A stretch of 64,000 nucleotides of DNA from Chromatiales bacterium (ex Bugula neritina AB1) (GTDB lineage: Bacteria; Pseudomonadota; Gammaproteobacteria; Granulosicoccales; Granulosicoccaceae). A program made the translations under genes and the position numbers. The stretch's first letter is position 1. Each line of letters begins with the position of its first letter. A model generated the notes under the pieces. The model saw only the letters and a program-made list of their open reading frames with translations. It made no database searches and had not been told where the DNA came from. Positions 35,726 through 45,151 of the stretch are shown here, piece by piece. The stretch covers positions 99,741 through 163,740 of the forward strand of contig MDLA01000168.1 in NCBI GenBank assembly GCA_001730015.1. The letters are read 5' to 3'.

Positions 35726-36385
35726 CTATTTGCGAGTGTGTTTCTCAAGTCTCTTGACAGGATTTCCGACATATACTCCTGATACATCTATATCCTTTAC
35801 AACAACACCCCCCATACCAATTGTCACGTTGTCGCAAATTTTAATGCCTTGCCGAACTATAGCACTGGTACCGAAATACACACATTCACCAAACTCGCAA
35901 ATACCACTGATTTTCGCGCCAGGTGCGGTTGTGAAGTAGTTACCAATAGTACAATCGTGTCCGATAGTTGTGTGCAAATTTAGCTGCGTGTGTTTTCCCA
36001 GTTTTATATTGCAAGTCACAATAGTGCCAGCCGTAACAACACTGCCGGCACCAATACTAACCCAATCTGATATTACAGCCGTTGGGTGAATTAAAGACGT
36101 AAACTCGGTTTCTCCGGGTAGTTGTGCCACCACTTTTTTTCGGGTGGCAGGGTCTCCTATACCAACTACCACTCTGTACTGATTTGGATCAAATTCGGAT
36201 TGACGTATCACAGGTATTCCCATGACTTCGGTACCATTAAAGCTCTGGTCTGACTCCATAAAAACTACACTACCTCGATATTCCGACGTGCCTTTAGCAT
36301 TGAGCGTATCAATGTAAACCAGCAATGTCTCCCGACCGAACCCACCAGTGCCGACAATACAGAGTTTTTTTTCGTTCGATTCCAT
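35726..36385 (-). CDS. Sugar O/N-acetyltransferase, NeuD/PglD family
   Basis: The protein has 219 residues. The N-terminal Rossmann-like part has LCIVGTGGFGRETLLVY, and the C-terminal half is a left-handed beta-helix of hexapeptide repeats (TQLNLHTTIGHDCTIGNYF, ISGICEFGECVYFGTSAIV) with the putative catalytic His in TTIGHDC. PglD acetylates the 4-amino group of UDP-4-amino sugars, which would complete the pathway opened by the PglF- and DegT-like genes. ATG 36385 has a good site (GGAAAG) and is preferred; a TTG at 36415 adjoins the upstream gene's stop. O-acetylation as in NeuD is the alternative. Confidence 0.9.
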   Translation of the reverse strand: MESNEKKLCIVGTGGFGRETLLVYIDTLNAKGTSEYRGSVVFMESDQSFNGTEVMGIPVIRQSEFDPNQYRVVVGIGDPATRKKVVAQLPGETEFTSLIHPTAVISDWVSIGAGSVVTAGTIVTCNIKLGKHTQLNLHTTIGHDCTIGNYFTTAPGAKISGICEFGECVYFGTSAIVRQGIKICDNVTIGMGGVVVKDIDVSGVYVGNPVKRLEKHTRK

Positions 36386-36415
36386 TGAACTTTCCGAACC
36401 TTTGCCGGTACACAA

Positions 36416-37279
36416 TCAATTCGTAGTGCTGTCCAGAATACCGCGAATAGCATGTAACTTAGAAGATCGGGATTGCAGAAAGATCTTTTCGCGGGCTTGG
36501 GTCAGAAAACTTCCCTCCCATCCCTGCCCCCCACTGACGACTTCTGCAGTGCTGGGATCAGTTGATGGCTGATAGATAAAGTCCGTCATGACTCGTTCAT
36601 CGCCACTATGGAAAGGCCCGGAACCGTGCCATGTCAGTGAGTTCATCAGCATGAAATCGCCAGGCTCAAGAGATGGTGTGATCACTGGCCAATCCGCTGG
36701 TAACACCCTCGCATTTATTGCTCCGGCATCACCCAGGTATCCAAAACGATGTGTGCCGGGATACAGATACATTCCACCATTTGCCTCGCTGACGGGTTTA
36801 AGAGCAAGGAAAAGCGATGCTTTTTCCAGCAAACCTACATGGTACCCGCTGTCTTGGTGCAATATTACAGCGCCTTTGGCGTTAGCATCTTTCACTACAA
36901 AACGTTTGTGAAAAAGCCCGATATTTTCACCAAACACCGGTTTGATATGATTAATTAGATACGGACTATGAGAGATGTTTAAAAGCTCCGGCGGCAGATG
37001 TCTTACTTCGACCGGATTTGACGCATTCTCCAGCTTTCTTTCTGAACCGATTGAATTTTCACGATACCTATCCCATAAATTTGTCCAATACTCCATCTGA
37101 TCTTTCGGCACCCCGCCACGAACAATTGCAATTCCGGTGGTCTGGAATAAAGCAGGGTCAATTCGATCAGAATCGATCGCCGGCAATGTAGCAACAATTT
37201 CGTTCCGGAGCTTTTCCATGCTCATTACTCCACCATTCAGAGCAGCACCAATGTTTTTAGCTAAGCTGACCATTCCCAC
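36416..37279 (-). CDS. Phytanoyl-CoA dioxygenase (PhyH) family 2-oxoglutarate/Fe(II) oxygenase
   Basis: The protein has 287 residues. The iron triad is present as His141 and Asp143 (HQDSGYH) and His218 (LTWHGSGP), with the 2-oxoglutarate Arg probably Arg229. Others in the family hydroxylate small molecules or lipids; in sugar clusters they are poorly studied. It abuts the PglD-like acetyltransferase (about 30 bp between stop and preferred start) and is probably co-transcribed. Later in-frame ATG codons at residues 19 and 21 could be the true start. The role in glycan tailoring is inferred from location only. Confidence 0.88.
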   Translation of the reverse strand: MGMVSLAKNIGAALNGGVMSMEKLRNEIVATLPAIDSDRIDPALFQTTGIAIVRGGVPKDQMEYWTNLWDRYRENSIGSERKLENASNPVEVRHLPPELLNISHSPYLINHIKPVFGENIGLFHKRFVVKDANAKGAVILHQDSGYHVGLLEKASLFLALKPVSEANGGMYLYPGTHRFGYLGDAGAINARVLPADWPVITPSLEPGDFMLMNSLTWHGSGPFHSGDERVMTDFIYQPSTDPSTAEVVSGGQGWEGSFLTQAREKIFLQSRSSKLHAIRGILDSTTN

Positions 37280-37514
37280 CCCTTAACAGTATTTGAGTTC
37301 GTTTGCTTATAACTCGTGCAAACAACTATATTCCAACAATTATACATCCAAACATTTGTCAGTTGACGTGAACCGGCCGAAGAAATAGAGACCGAGATCG
37401 ATTCTCAATTAAATTATTACAAGCAAGTCTGAAAATCCAAGACTTTTCATAATAGTCAGTCCATTAGGGTACGATTGTTGCCACTGAACACTGGCTATAA
37501 ATTGAGAACATGAC

Positions 37515-38933
37515 ATGCACGAATCTGTGGGCACCAATTTTCCTGTAATTTTGGCTGGCGGTTCTGGTACTCGCCTGTGGCCTCTGTCCAGATCATTATA
37601 TCCTAAGCAATTTCTCAGGCTGGGAAGCAGCCTGTCGCTACTTCAAAATACTGTTAGCCGAGCTGAGTCCGCTTGCGACGGCAAGCTGTTAATTGTCTGC
37701 AATGAAGAACACCGCTTCCTCACTGCAGAACAATTGAGGGAAATGGATTCGAAAGGCACAATCATTCTCGAACCAGTCGCCCGTAACACCGCACCGGCAA
37801 TTGCCCTGGCTGCGCTGCACGCGCTAACAATAAACCCTGAAGCAATGCTTACTGTTCTCGCAGCGGATCACCTTATAGAGGATACAAACAAATTTAACGA
37901 TCATGTTACGCAAGCCACTGAGGCGGCGCGGGATGGCGCTCTGGTGACATTTGGAGTAATTGCGGATCGGCCGGAAACCGGCTACGGGTACATAAAAGCT
38001 GAATCATCCGGGATCAGTAAAATCGCAACCTTCGAAGAAAAGCCAAACATCGAAAATGCGAAAAAGTTTATTGAATCAGGAGACTACTATTGGAACAGCG
38101 GGATGTTTGTGTTTCGAGCGCAGTCTTATCTCGACGCGTTGCAAACCTACGCCCCAGCTGTGCTCAAAGCCTGTACAGCAGCTCACGCACAACGTGAATC
38201 TGACCTTGATTTTATTCGAATCGACGAAGCAGCGTTTGCTGAAAGTGACAGCATCTCAGTCGATTATGCGGTAATGGAAAAGACCAATAGTGCCATGGTC
38301 GTGCCTTTTCAGGCTGGCTGGTCCGACATCGGTTCCTGGGACGCTGTACACGCAATCAGCAAGAAAGATGAGAATGGAAATGCCACGACTGGCGACGCAA
38401 TGGTGGTAGATAGTGAAAATTGCTATATCAACGCTGGATCGCGTTTAGTTGCAGCCCTAGGCCTGCAAAATATATCAATTATTGAAACCCAGGACAGCAT
38501 ACTTGTCACTAACAATGAAAATGCGCAAAACGCAAAGCTCTTTGCACAAAAACTGAAAGACGCGGGCCGCAACGAAGCAGACACACATACTCAGGTTTTT
38601 CGTCCCTGGGGTTCGTACCAGACTATAAATCTTGGCAATCGGTTTCAGGTAAAGCGAATCACGGTAAAGCCCGGAGCAAAACTATCCCTGCAAAAACACC
38701 ATCATCGTGCGGAACACTGGGTGGTCGTTGAAGGTACTGCAATTGTGACATGCGATGATAATGAAATTATGCTGACAGAAAATCAATCGACCTATTTACC
38801 GTTGGGAGCTATCCATAGATTAGAGAATCCGGGGAAAATTCCATTGGAACTGATCGAGGTGCAATCAGGAAGCTACCTGGGCGAAGATGACATCGTGCGA
38901 TTTGATGATGTTTATGGCAGAGCGCCGGAGTAA
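37515..38933 (+). CDS. manC: Mannose-1-phosphate guanylyltransferase / mannose-6-phosphate isomerase (bifunctional)
   Basis: The 472 residues match the type II PMI-GMP family size. The nucleotidyltransferase part starts with GGSGTRLWPLSRSLYPKQF at residues 15-33, and VDYAVMEK and AGWSDIGSWDA follow. The C-terminal cupin (FRPWGSYQTINLGNRF, then LSLQKHHHRAEHW) is the isomerase part. It makes GDP-mannose, a donor for mannose or deoxyhexoses. It is a single gene with a 235-bp upstream region containing TTGACG and TAGAGA spaced 17 bp (37361-37390) as a possible weak promoter, and a clean terminator after it. Confidence 0.95.
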   Translation: MHESVGTNFPVILAGGSGTRLWPLSRSLYPKQFLRLGSSLSLLQNTVSRAESACDGKLLIVCNEEHRFLTAEQLREMDSKGTIILEPVARNTAPAIALAALHALTINPEAMLTVLAADHLIEDTNKFNDHVTQATEAARDGALVTFGVIADRPETGYGYIKAESSGISKIATFEEKPNIENAKKFIESGDYYWNSGMFVFRAQSYLDALQTYAPAVLKACTAAHAQRESDLDFIRIDEAAFAESDSISVDYAVMEKTNSAMVVPFQAGWSDIGSWDAVHAISKKDENGNATTGDAMVVDSENCYINAGSRLVAALGLQNISIIETQDSILVTNNENAQNAKLFAQKLKDAGRNEADTHTQVFRPWGSYQTINLGNRFQVKRITVKPGAKLSLQKHHHRAEHWVVVEGTAIVTCDDNEIMLTENQSTYLPLGAIHRLENPGKIPLELIEVQSGSYLGEDDIVRFDDVYGRAPE

Positions 38934-38948
38934 TATTAAGAAGCCAGT

Positions 38949-38975
38949 AAAAAGCCGCCTAGTGAACGGCTTTTT
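38949..38975. terminator. Bidirectional intrinsic terminator between manC and wzc
   Basis: AAAAAGCCG at 38949-38957 pairs with CGGCTTTTT at 38967-38975 around a nine-base loop. The A-tract on one side and T-tract on the other allow termination in both directions. It stands 16 bp after manC and about 30 bp before the end of the convergent wzc gene. Confidence 0.8.
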
Positions 38976-39006
38976 CGATACTCATTTTATATTTACCAAT
39001 TGTAAT

Positions 39007-41496
39007 CTACGCTACTGTATCACCGCCGATAGACGGATCTCGACGTTCACGACGATCCCTTAAGTCCGAGATTTTTTTCGCATCCCGTTTCTCTTCGCGT
39101 CGTCTGGATTGTGCTGCAAAAGTACTATCATCTCGAACCAATGGCTTTTTTTGACGCTTGCGGGATTTACTGGCCGAGTCACCATAACCATAGTAATCGT
39201 AATAGCCCTGATAGTAATAGTCGCCACCGTAAGATGAAATTTTAGATAAATCAACTTGCGAAATTACCGCACCCGCAACATTGATCCCAACCTCCCGCAA
39301 CCTGTCAACGCCACGGCGAACCACCGGCATCGCCGTGCTATCAGCCTTAATTACAAAGATGGCAGAGTCAGCATACTTGCCTACAACAATAGCGTCACTA
39401 ACTGCTTGAACCGGTGCTAAATCAATAACAACCCGATCATACCTGGACTTCAACAGATCTATTAACTCTGCAAATTCAGGAGAAGCAAGAAGCTCAAGAT
39501 GGCTTTCAGGGATTCGGCCCGCTGGAATGATATCAAGCTTTCCGATTGCATCGAATCTCATGCAGTCTTCTAGATATGACTCTCCCTCCAGTAAATCCGA
39601 CAGACCATGGGTTTTAATACCCAGCGCTTTCCCCAACCCCGGGCGACGCATGTCCGCTTCAATTAAAACAACGTTTTCAAGCTTGGACATCGAGTAAGCA
39701 AGATTACTTGCTACCGTAGATTTACCTTCACCCGGGACAGATGAAGTAACCATAATAACTTGCTGATGTTGCTCTAGATCAGTCACAGTAGCGCTGGTGC
39801 GAATGGTGCGAATAGCTTCTTCAAACGCACCTCTCTTATCATCAAATTCGCCCGGAATCAATGGAACCGTCTTTCGGCCAAACAAGCTGGACTTGATAAC
39901 CGGCACAATTCCAAACACTGGTATACCCAATTTCTTTTCAACATCATTAATGCCCTGGACTGTCTCTTTCATACTCTCGTATGCAAACAATAAGGACGAG
40001 ATCCCGAATAAACTAAGTAAGAACCCCAACATAACCATGAGTGTCTTCTTGGGACGCACTGGCGTTTCCGGGATGGCAGCCATATCAGAGATCGCCATCG
40101 GTACACTCTGCAGATCCTTTTCCTGATAGTCACGCAATTCAGACAACGCTTCTTCGTAGTAACGCTTGGTTGAATCCCGAGTCAGCTCCACTTCCTTAAT
40201 GGCAACACGTCCCTCACTCATACTATATTGCTTTTGCTCTTCCCTCCGAATATCTGCTTCAATTGAACGAACCTGTCGTTGTGCTGCGAGGAATTCTTTC
40301 TCCGTTGAAGAAATTACGTTGGCAATCTGACGATCAAGATTTCCGGTTGCGGTTTCAAGGTTTGACAAAGCATCTACTACTCTGGGGTGTTTACGCCCAT
40401 ATCGATTTCTCAATTCGTCAAGCTGTCTGCGACTTTCCTGTACTAGTTGCTTGTTACGCTGAACCAGCGGGTTCGAATCAACGACAGGAAGTACTTCGGC
40501 TGCTGTACCAACATATTGGTAGCCAGATAACACCTCTGCGCTACCACCAACCTCAGCGAGGGTAACCTGGCCATTTGTACTGGCAGGCAGAGCTTGCACA
40601 GTTCTGACTTCATTCCACTGAATACGTGCTACTTCAAGGTTGGTTTTCGCATCGACAAGCCGATTATTGAATAGTGCAATTGTCTGGTTAAGATAATCAC
40701 CGCCATCACCACTAATTCCTACAAGACGCCTTTCTGCAAGCAGAGATTGCTCAGCTTCTTCAAGCTTTACTTTCAGCTCATCCACTTTCGACTGGAGAAA
40801 GGCTTTTGCTTCAGAGTTCCTACCATCTGACTTTTCCAGCTGATAGCTGACGTATGCATCGCCAATGCCGTTTGCAATTCTGGTGGCCAGAATGCGATCA
40901 ACCCCATCCACACTCACCTTCACAAGGTTAGTCTGTTTCAGTGGAAACACGCTGGTTCTATCCATCAACTTGCGGACCATTTGGTCCTGCAGATACTGCT
41001 CATCCGCGGCCAAAATTTCAGAGGCTGGATCACTACCTGCAGGCAAAAGAGATTTCACCTGCTTGCGTAATTTCGAAAGTGGTCCAACGTCCTGATACTG
41101 ATCTGGAACCGGTAAGAGCCTGTTATATTCCCAATGACTTTTCAGGTCTAGCTCAACCACAACTCTCTCAGCTAAGGTTCGAGATTTTAATACCTCAACC
41201 TGAGTCTGGATGTCTTGTTTGGATTGGCCAAATTCAACAAAAGGGTTTTCAAAACCCGTTTTCGTTTTCCCGTCTTCAAACAGCAAGGTTGCTGTAGACC
41301 GATATTCTGGCGTAATACTCGACACAACCAGCGCGGTTATGGCTGTCGCCAGGGCCGTTGTTAGAATGATCGGCCACTTGTATTTTCGCAGCGTAATTAT
41401 GATACCGCGTAAATCGACCGCATCTTCCCCGCGGCTCGAAGTGTCGTCCCGGAATCGTTCAGCCTGGCGTATGTCGCTGGGTGAGGTGTCACTCAT
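39007..41496 (-). CDS. wzc: Wzc-type polysaccharide co-polymerase with tyrosine autokinase
   Basis: The protein has 829 residues. An N-terminal Wzz domain with a first helix (LTTALATAITALVV) is followed by a long coiled periplasmic region (GNVR type) and a second membrane helix (LMVMLGFLLSLFGISSLLF) near 485. The cytoplasmic kinase has Walker A SVPGEGKSTVASNLA near 590, A' LIEADMRRP, and Walker B VVIDLAP. A Tyr cluster (YYYQGYYDYYGYG) near 755 is the autophosphorylation site, followed by a basic tail. It controls chain length and export of capsule or EPS. No wza outer-membrane gene and no tyrosine phosphatase is in the window. Confidence 0.95.
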   Translation of the reverse strand: MSDTSPSDIRQAERFRDDTSSRGEDAVDLRGIIITLRKYKWPIILTTALATAITALVVSSITPEYRSTATLLFEDGKTKTGFENPFVEFGQSKQDIQTQVEVLKSRTLAERVVVELDLKSHWEYNRLLPVPDQYQDVGPLSKLRKQVKSLLPAGSDPASEILAADEQYLQDQMVRKLMDRTSVFPLKQTNLVKVSVDGVDRILATRIANGIGDAYVSYQLEKSDGRNSEAKAFLQSKVDELKVKLEEAEQSLLAERRLVGISGDGGDYLNQTIALFNNRLVDAKTNLEVARIQWNEVRTVQALPASTNGQVTLAEVGGSAEVLSGYQYVGTAAEVLPVVDSNPLVQRNKQLVQESRRQLDELRNRYGRKHPRVVDALSNLETATGNLDRQIANVISSTEKEFLAAQRQVRSIEADIRREEQKQYSMSEGRVAIKEVELTRDSTKRYYEEALSELRDYQEKDLQSVPMAISDMAAIPETPVRPKKTLMVMLGFLLSLFGISSLLFAYESMKETVQGINDVEKKLGIPVFGIVPVIKSSLFGRKTVPLIPGEFDDKRGAFEEAIRTIRTSATVTDLEQHQQVIMVTSSVPGEGKSTVASNLAYSMSKLENVVLIEADMRRPGLGKALGIKTHGLSDLLEGESYLEDCMRFDAIGKLDIIPAGRIPESHLELLASPEFAELIDLLKSRYDRVVIDLAPVQAVSDAIVVGKYADSAIFVIKADSTAMPVVRRGVDRLREVGINVAGAVISQVDLSKISSYGGDYYYQGYYDYYGYGDSASKSRKRQKKPLVRDDSTFAAQSRRREEKRDAKKISDLRDRRERRDPSIGGDTVA

Positions 41497-41804
41497 CTAA
41501 TTACTACCTTCATTTGGTAAGTTCACTGTACGTAACGATGGGATACCAAATCCCGGCGTTATCCTAATAGAATTCACAGCGAGATTTGCTCTGCGTTGCA
41601 CCCGGACAAGTTACCCTCGTAAGATCAAATTTACAGTGAATTATGTTCAGGTTCCTGAACAATTTGTAAAATATAATCGTGTTTTGAGCGACAGAGAAAT
41701 CACCAATGTGCATCCGTGCAACTAAACACTACTTAATAATAGCCGCTCATTTACTCAGGCCCGGAATCATTCAGGGATCACAAAGAGCAGTCCTCTAATG
41801 TTAC
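41497..41804. other. Gene-free divergent promoter region between wzc and the DnaJ-domain gene
   Basis: About 308 bp lie between wzc and the longest frame of the DnaJ gene. A palindrome and TATAAT box at 41645-41677 are listed separately. An ATG at 41798 opens an 82-codon frame that overlaps the DnaJ frame but has no protein-like features. No RNA gene was seen. Confidence 0.6.
41645..41677 (+). promoter_or_regulatory. Operator-like palindrome with TATAAT box
   Basis: GTTCAGG-TT-CCTGAAC at 41645-41660 has perfect seven-base arms. A consensus -10 box TATAAT follows at 41672-41677, so the palindrome covers the -35 region, where no good hexamer is seen. It could be an activator or repressor site for the plus-strand DnaJ gene. 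The regulator is unknown. Confidence 0.45.
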
Positions 41805-42710
41805 TTGCCATGGCAAGTCTCGTCAAAGACCGCGGTACTTTTACCAACTCACTCCAGGGTGTTCAGCGATTTCTCAACCCTAAAGTTGAGAAAACCCGGA
41901 TCCTCGATCAATGTATCCACAAACAATATTCAATTTTTCAGTACACTAAGCGTCACTTTTTCAAAACTCTCACTCAACTTGACCAGATTTATTTTCCTAT
42001 TCATTCTTTTTGGCGTCGGTTATCTACTGTATCACCTGTACGGTAAAAAGCTGCTCAGTCAGGGGCCAAAGAGCTTAATCAAGCCTGCTTTGTACCTGTT
42101 TCTGGGAATTGTATTAGTGGCGGTATTAACCGGTCGAGCGAACGCACTTTTTGCCTTGTTTGGCGGCTTAATAGCAGCAGCGTGGAGACTTGCCCCGGTT
42201 CTAATGCGTTTTTACCCTCAGATTCGTCAAATCACTCAGCGTTTCGGTTTGGACCCTGGCCGACTTTCACGAGTTACTACTGCTACTCTTGCGGCGACCT
42301 TCGACCAAAATTCCGGCCGGATCGACGGCAAAATAACCAGCGGGCAGTTTAGCGGCCGCCCTCTCTCTTCGTTGAGTCTCTCGGAGCTCCAGTTGTATTA
42401 CAAATTCTGTCTGAGTCAAGACACAGAGGCAGCACAGATCGTAAGTGCTTACGTTCAAAGAGAGCACCCTGAATCCACGCATTCCTGGAATCAGCAAAGT
42501 GCCGCTGGCAGAAGTAATTCTGATATCACGCTGGATGACGCCTGGAACATTCTCGGCCTTGCCCCGAATTCTTCCAAAGAGGAAATAACCCGCGCTCACA
42601 AAAGGCTTATGACCAGATTGCACCCTGATAAAGGTGGAAATGACTATCTCGCCACCCGGGTCAATCAAGCAAAAGAACGTTTACTCGCTGAAATCGACAA
42701 TATCGGCTGA
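41805..42710 (+). CDS. Membrane-anchored DnaJ-domain protein
   Basis: The frame gives up to 301 residues from TTG 41805, but the first ~58 residues are not protein-like; TTG 41979 just before the first membrane helix (RFIFLFILFGVGYLLYHLY) is an equally good start. A second hydrophobic stretch (LYLFLGIVLVAVLTGRANALFALFGGLI) follows. The C-terminal J-domain has DDAWNILGLAPNSSKEEI and the essential HPD in TRLHPDKGGND, so it can stimulate DnaK ATPase at the membrane. Overall it resembles TIM14/DjlA-like membrane co-chaperones. It ends 6 bp before the next gene, suggesting co-transcription. Confidence 0.85.
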   Translation: MPWQVSSKTAVLLPTHSRVFSDFSTLKLRKPGSSINVSTNNIQFFSTLSVTFSKLSLNLTRFIFLFILFGVGYLLYHLYGKKLLSQGPKSLIKPALYLFLGIVLVAVLTGRANALFALFGGLIAAAWRLAPVLMRFYPQIRQITQRFGLDPGRLSRVTTATLAATFDQNSGRIDGKITSGQFSGRPLSSLSLSELQLYYKFCLSQDTEAAQIVSAYVQREHPESTHSWNQQSAAGRSNSDITLDDAWNILGLAPNSSKEEITRAHKRLMTRLHPDKGGNDYLATRVNQAKERLLAEIDNIG

Positions 42711-42716
42711 CGCACG

Positions 42717-43127
42717 ATGAGAACCCTGCTATCGATACCGCTCAATATGCTGTTGCTGTTTTTCTATAACCTGATTATTTTCCTCAGCAGCCCCGAAAAC
42801 TATATCCCCGATTCAGTCGTCGCTTCCTTTTCGATACCGTCTTCGGGAGCTACTCTAACCATCACCTGGAATATCCTCTTTGTTCTGATTGGCATTGCAA
42901 TACTCTACATTGAAATTTTGAAATCCACTCGAGCTACCTTCCAGGCTCTACTTGACCATGTCCTGTCACTGTGTGTTTTCGTTGTGTTTCTTGTAGAGTT
43001 GCTCATTGTCCGTGAAATGGGATCCGCGACCTTTCTGATCCTGACGCTACTATCACTGGTAGATGTAATAGCGGGTTTTACGGTATCTCTGTCGACAGCA
43101 AGACGCGACATCACTATTGAAGGGTGA
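42717..43127 (+). CDS. Hypothetical four-helix membrane protein
   Basis: The protein has 136 residues and four hydrophobic segments (about 5-25, 48-65, 82-100 and 105-125) separated by short loops. No catalytic or binding motif was recognised. The start ATG lies 6 bp after the DnaJ-domain gene, so the pair probably forms an operon acting at the inner membrane. It converges on rimO with a 17-bp gap. Confidence 0.75.
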   Translation: MRTLLSIPLNMLLLFFYNLIIFLSSPENYIPDSVVASFSIPSSGATLTITWNILFVLIGIAILYIEILKSTRATFQALLDHVLSLCVFVVFLVELLIVREMGSATFLILTLLSLVDVIAGFTVSLSTARRDITIEG

Positions 43128-43144
43128 TCGCAGGAAGTTTTTCT

Positions 43145-44473
43145 CTAAGTCAAAACTTCAGCCCATAGATCGTAGTCACCCGAATCAGTGATTTTCACCT
43201 TGCAAAATTCCCCTGCAGTTAGCCTTTCGGCCGGATTTTCGATGATCACATTACCATCAATTTCCGGGGCGTCAGCACTGCTGCGTGCAACTACGGCGCC
43301 GCTATCGTCATAGCCATCAACCAAAACCTGTATTGTACGACCCACTTTTTCTGCCAGCCGACTCGAACTGATTTCGGCCTGAACAGACATAAACCGATGC
43401 CACCGCTCCTCTGCGAGTTCTGCGGGCACTGGATTAGCCAGATCATTGGCAGTAGCACCATCAACTGGCGAGTATTGAAAGCAGCCAACGCGATCTAATC
43501 GAGCCTCACGCAGAAACTCAAGCAGCTCTTCAAAATCTTCGTCAGTTTCTCCTGGAAATCCAACGATAAATGTGCTCCTTAAGGTTATATCCGGACAGAT
43601 ACTCCGCCACGCTTCAATACGATCCAGGTTGCGTTCCGTGGCTGCTGGACGCTTCATGGACTTTAAAATTCGGGGGCTTGCATGTTGAAAAGGAATATCC
43701 AGATAGGGGAGCAGCTTTCCATCGGCCATCAGCGGTATTATGTCGTCTACATGCGGATATGGGTAAACGTAATGAAGCCTGACCCAGATTCCAAAACCTG
43801 CCAGCACCTCACAAAGTTCTTTAAGCCGGGCTTTAACCGGCCTGCCATTCCAGAACGACGTGGCATACCGTGTATCGAGCCCATAAGCACTGGTATCTTG
43901 CGAAATAACCAGCAATTCCTTAACTCCAGAGGCTACAAGACGCTCAGCCTCCGCAATTACGTCTCCAGCCGGCCTGCTAACCAATTTGCCTCGCATTGAA
44001 GGAATTATGCAAAAACTACATTTGTGGTTACACCCCTCCGAGATCTTTAAATACGCATAATGTCTGGGAGTTAATTTCACACCCTGGGGTGGCACGAGAT
44101 CGATCCGCGAGTCATGAGTCTGCCGTGGTGGTAAATGTTGATGAACCGCTGTCATAACTTCCTCGTAGGCCTGAGGCCCGGTGACAGCCAGAACTTTAGG
44201 AAACCGGGCTTCAATTTCGCCGGGTTTGGCCCCCATACAGCCAGTTACAATGACACGACCATTCTCATCGAGAGCTTCACCAATAGCATCAAACGACTCC
44301 TCAATAGCACTATCAATAAATCCGCAGGTATTGACGATAACCAGATCAGCACCTTCATACTTTGGTTCAATGTCGTAACCTTCGATTCGCAGCTGTGTAA
44401 GTATTCTTTCAGAGTCCACCAGCGCCTTTGGGCACCCCAAGCTGACAAATCCAATTTTTTGCGATTCATTCAT
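43145..44473 (-). CDS. rimO: Ribosomal protein uS12 (Asp89) methylthiotransferase RimO
   Basis: The protein has 442 residues. The N-terminal MTTase domain has its three cluster Cys in [21 protein letters not shown] and VTGCMGAK. The radical SAM cluster is CNHKCSFC near residue 155, followed by [24 protein letters not shown] and the C-terminal TRAM region ([23 protein letters not shown]) are typical of RimO rather than MiaB. It adds a methylthio group to Asp89 of ribosomal protein S12. It is a single gene with its own upstream region. Confidence 0.96.
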   Translation of the reverse strand: MNESQKIGFVSLGCPKALVDSERILTQLRIEGYDIEPKYEGADLVIVNTCGFIDSAIEESFDAIGEALDENGRVIVTGCMGAKPGEIEARFPKVLAVTGPQAYEEVMTAVHQHLPPRQTHDSRIDLVPPQGVKLTPRHYAYLKISEGCNHKCSFCIIPSMRGKLVSRPAGDVIAEAERLVASGVKELLVISQDTSAYGLDTRYATSFWNGRPVKARLKELCEVLAGFGIWVRLHYVYPYPHVDDIIPLMADGKLLPYLDIPFQHASPRILKSMKRPAATERNLDRIEAWRSICPDITLRSTFIVGFPGETDEDFEELLEFLREARLDRVGCFQYSPVDGATANDLANPVPAELAEERWHRFMSVQAEISSSRLAEKVGRTIQVLVDGYDDSGAVVARSSADAPEIDGNVIIENPAERLTAGEFCKVKITDSGDYDLWAEVLT

Positions 44474-44620
44474 GCGGGAGCATCAGAGAACAGTAAATAC
44501 TGCAACTGCACTTGAGCTGCCCCTAGAAACTTGCTCATTAAATTTATAATCCACAATTACGATTTGCGTTGTCCAGATCCGGTAAGTGCCAATATTCCAG
44601 TTCACTTACCCACTGGAAAA

Positions 44621-45049
44621 CTACGATTCTTCACTTTCTAAACGTTCCAGAAACTTCTTTAGCCGAGTGATGTGCGCTTTCTCACTTTTTGCCAGTGTCG
44701 CAAACCAGTCAGCAATGTCGTCCAGACCTTCGTCCCTGGCTTGTTGCTCCATCTCAGGGTAGAACGTTTCAAATTCAAAGATCTCACCAGCGATAGCGCT
44801 TCTCAAATTAGCGAGCGTACTGCTGAAAGGCAGACCAGTAATCGGATCACCGCATTCCTCAAGATACTCCAGATGCCCGGATGAATGACCGGTTTCATCC
44901 TCAGCCGTAGATCGAAATGCTGCTGCAACATCACTATAGCCCTCTATTTCCGCTTTTGAAGCAAAGTAGACATAGCGCCTGTTTGCCTGCGCTTCCCGGG
45001 CAAACGCAGCTTTCAGGTTTTTTTCTGTTTTACTGCCTTTCAGGGACAT
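44621..45049 (-). CDS. Rubrerythrin-like diiron protein without rubredoxin domain
   Basis: This 142-residue ferritin-like four-helix bundle has EAQANRRYVYFA, EDETGHSSGHLEYL, EIFEFETFYPEM and AKSEKAHITRLKKFL carrying Glu and His ligands of a diiron site. The C-terminal rubredoxin domain of classic rubrerythrin is absent, so electrons must come from a separate donor. It likely reduces hydrogen peroxide; iron handling is an alternative. It is a lone gene; the upstream gap holds a sizeable inverted repeat (45152-45187). Confidence 0.92.
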   Translation of the reverse strand: MSLKGSKTEKNLKAAFAREAQANRRYVYFASKAEIEGYSDVAAAFRSTAEDETGHSSGHLEYLEECGDPITGLPFSSTLANLRSAIAGEIFEFETFYPEMEQQARDEGLDDIADWFATLAKSEKAHITRLKKFLERLESEES

Positions 45050-45151
45050 CTTAGGTCTCGGGTGCAGGAAAAAATTTAAGGATGAGATCTACGCTCTTGG
45101 AATTGTTCATAACCTGGCAATTAGACAGATTCTAACGACTACAAGAACCCC

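Noticed and set aside
41798-42046. 82-codon frame overlapping the DnaJ gene start, possible frameshift partner
   Set aside because: No protein-like sequence or continuity with the J-domain protein; the DnaJ frame alone explains the gene.
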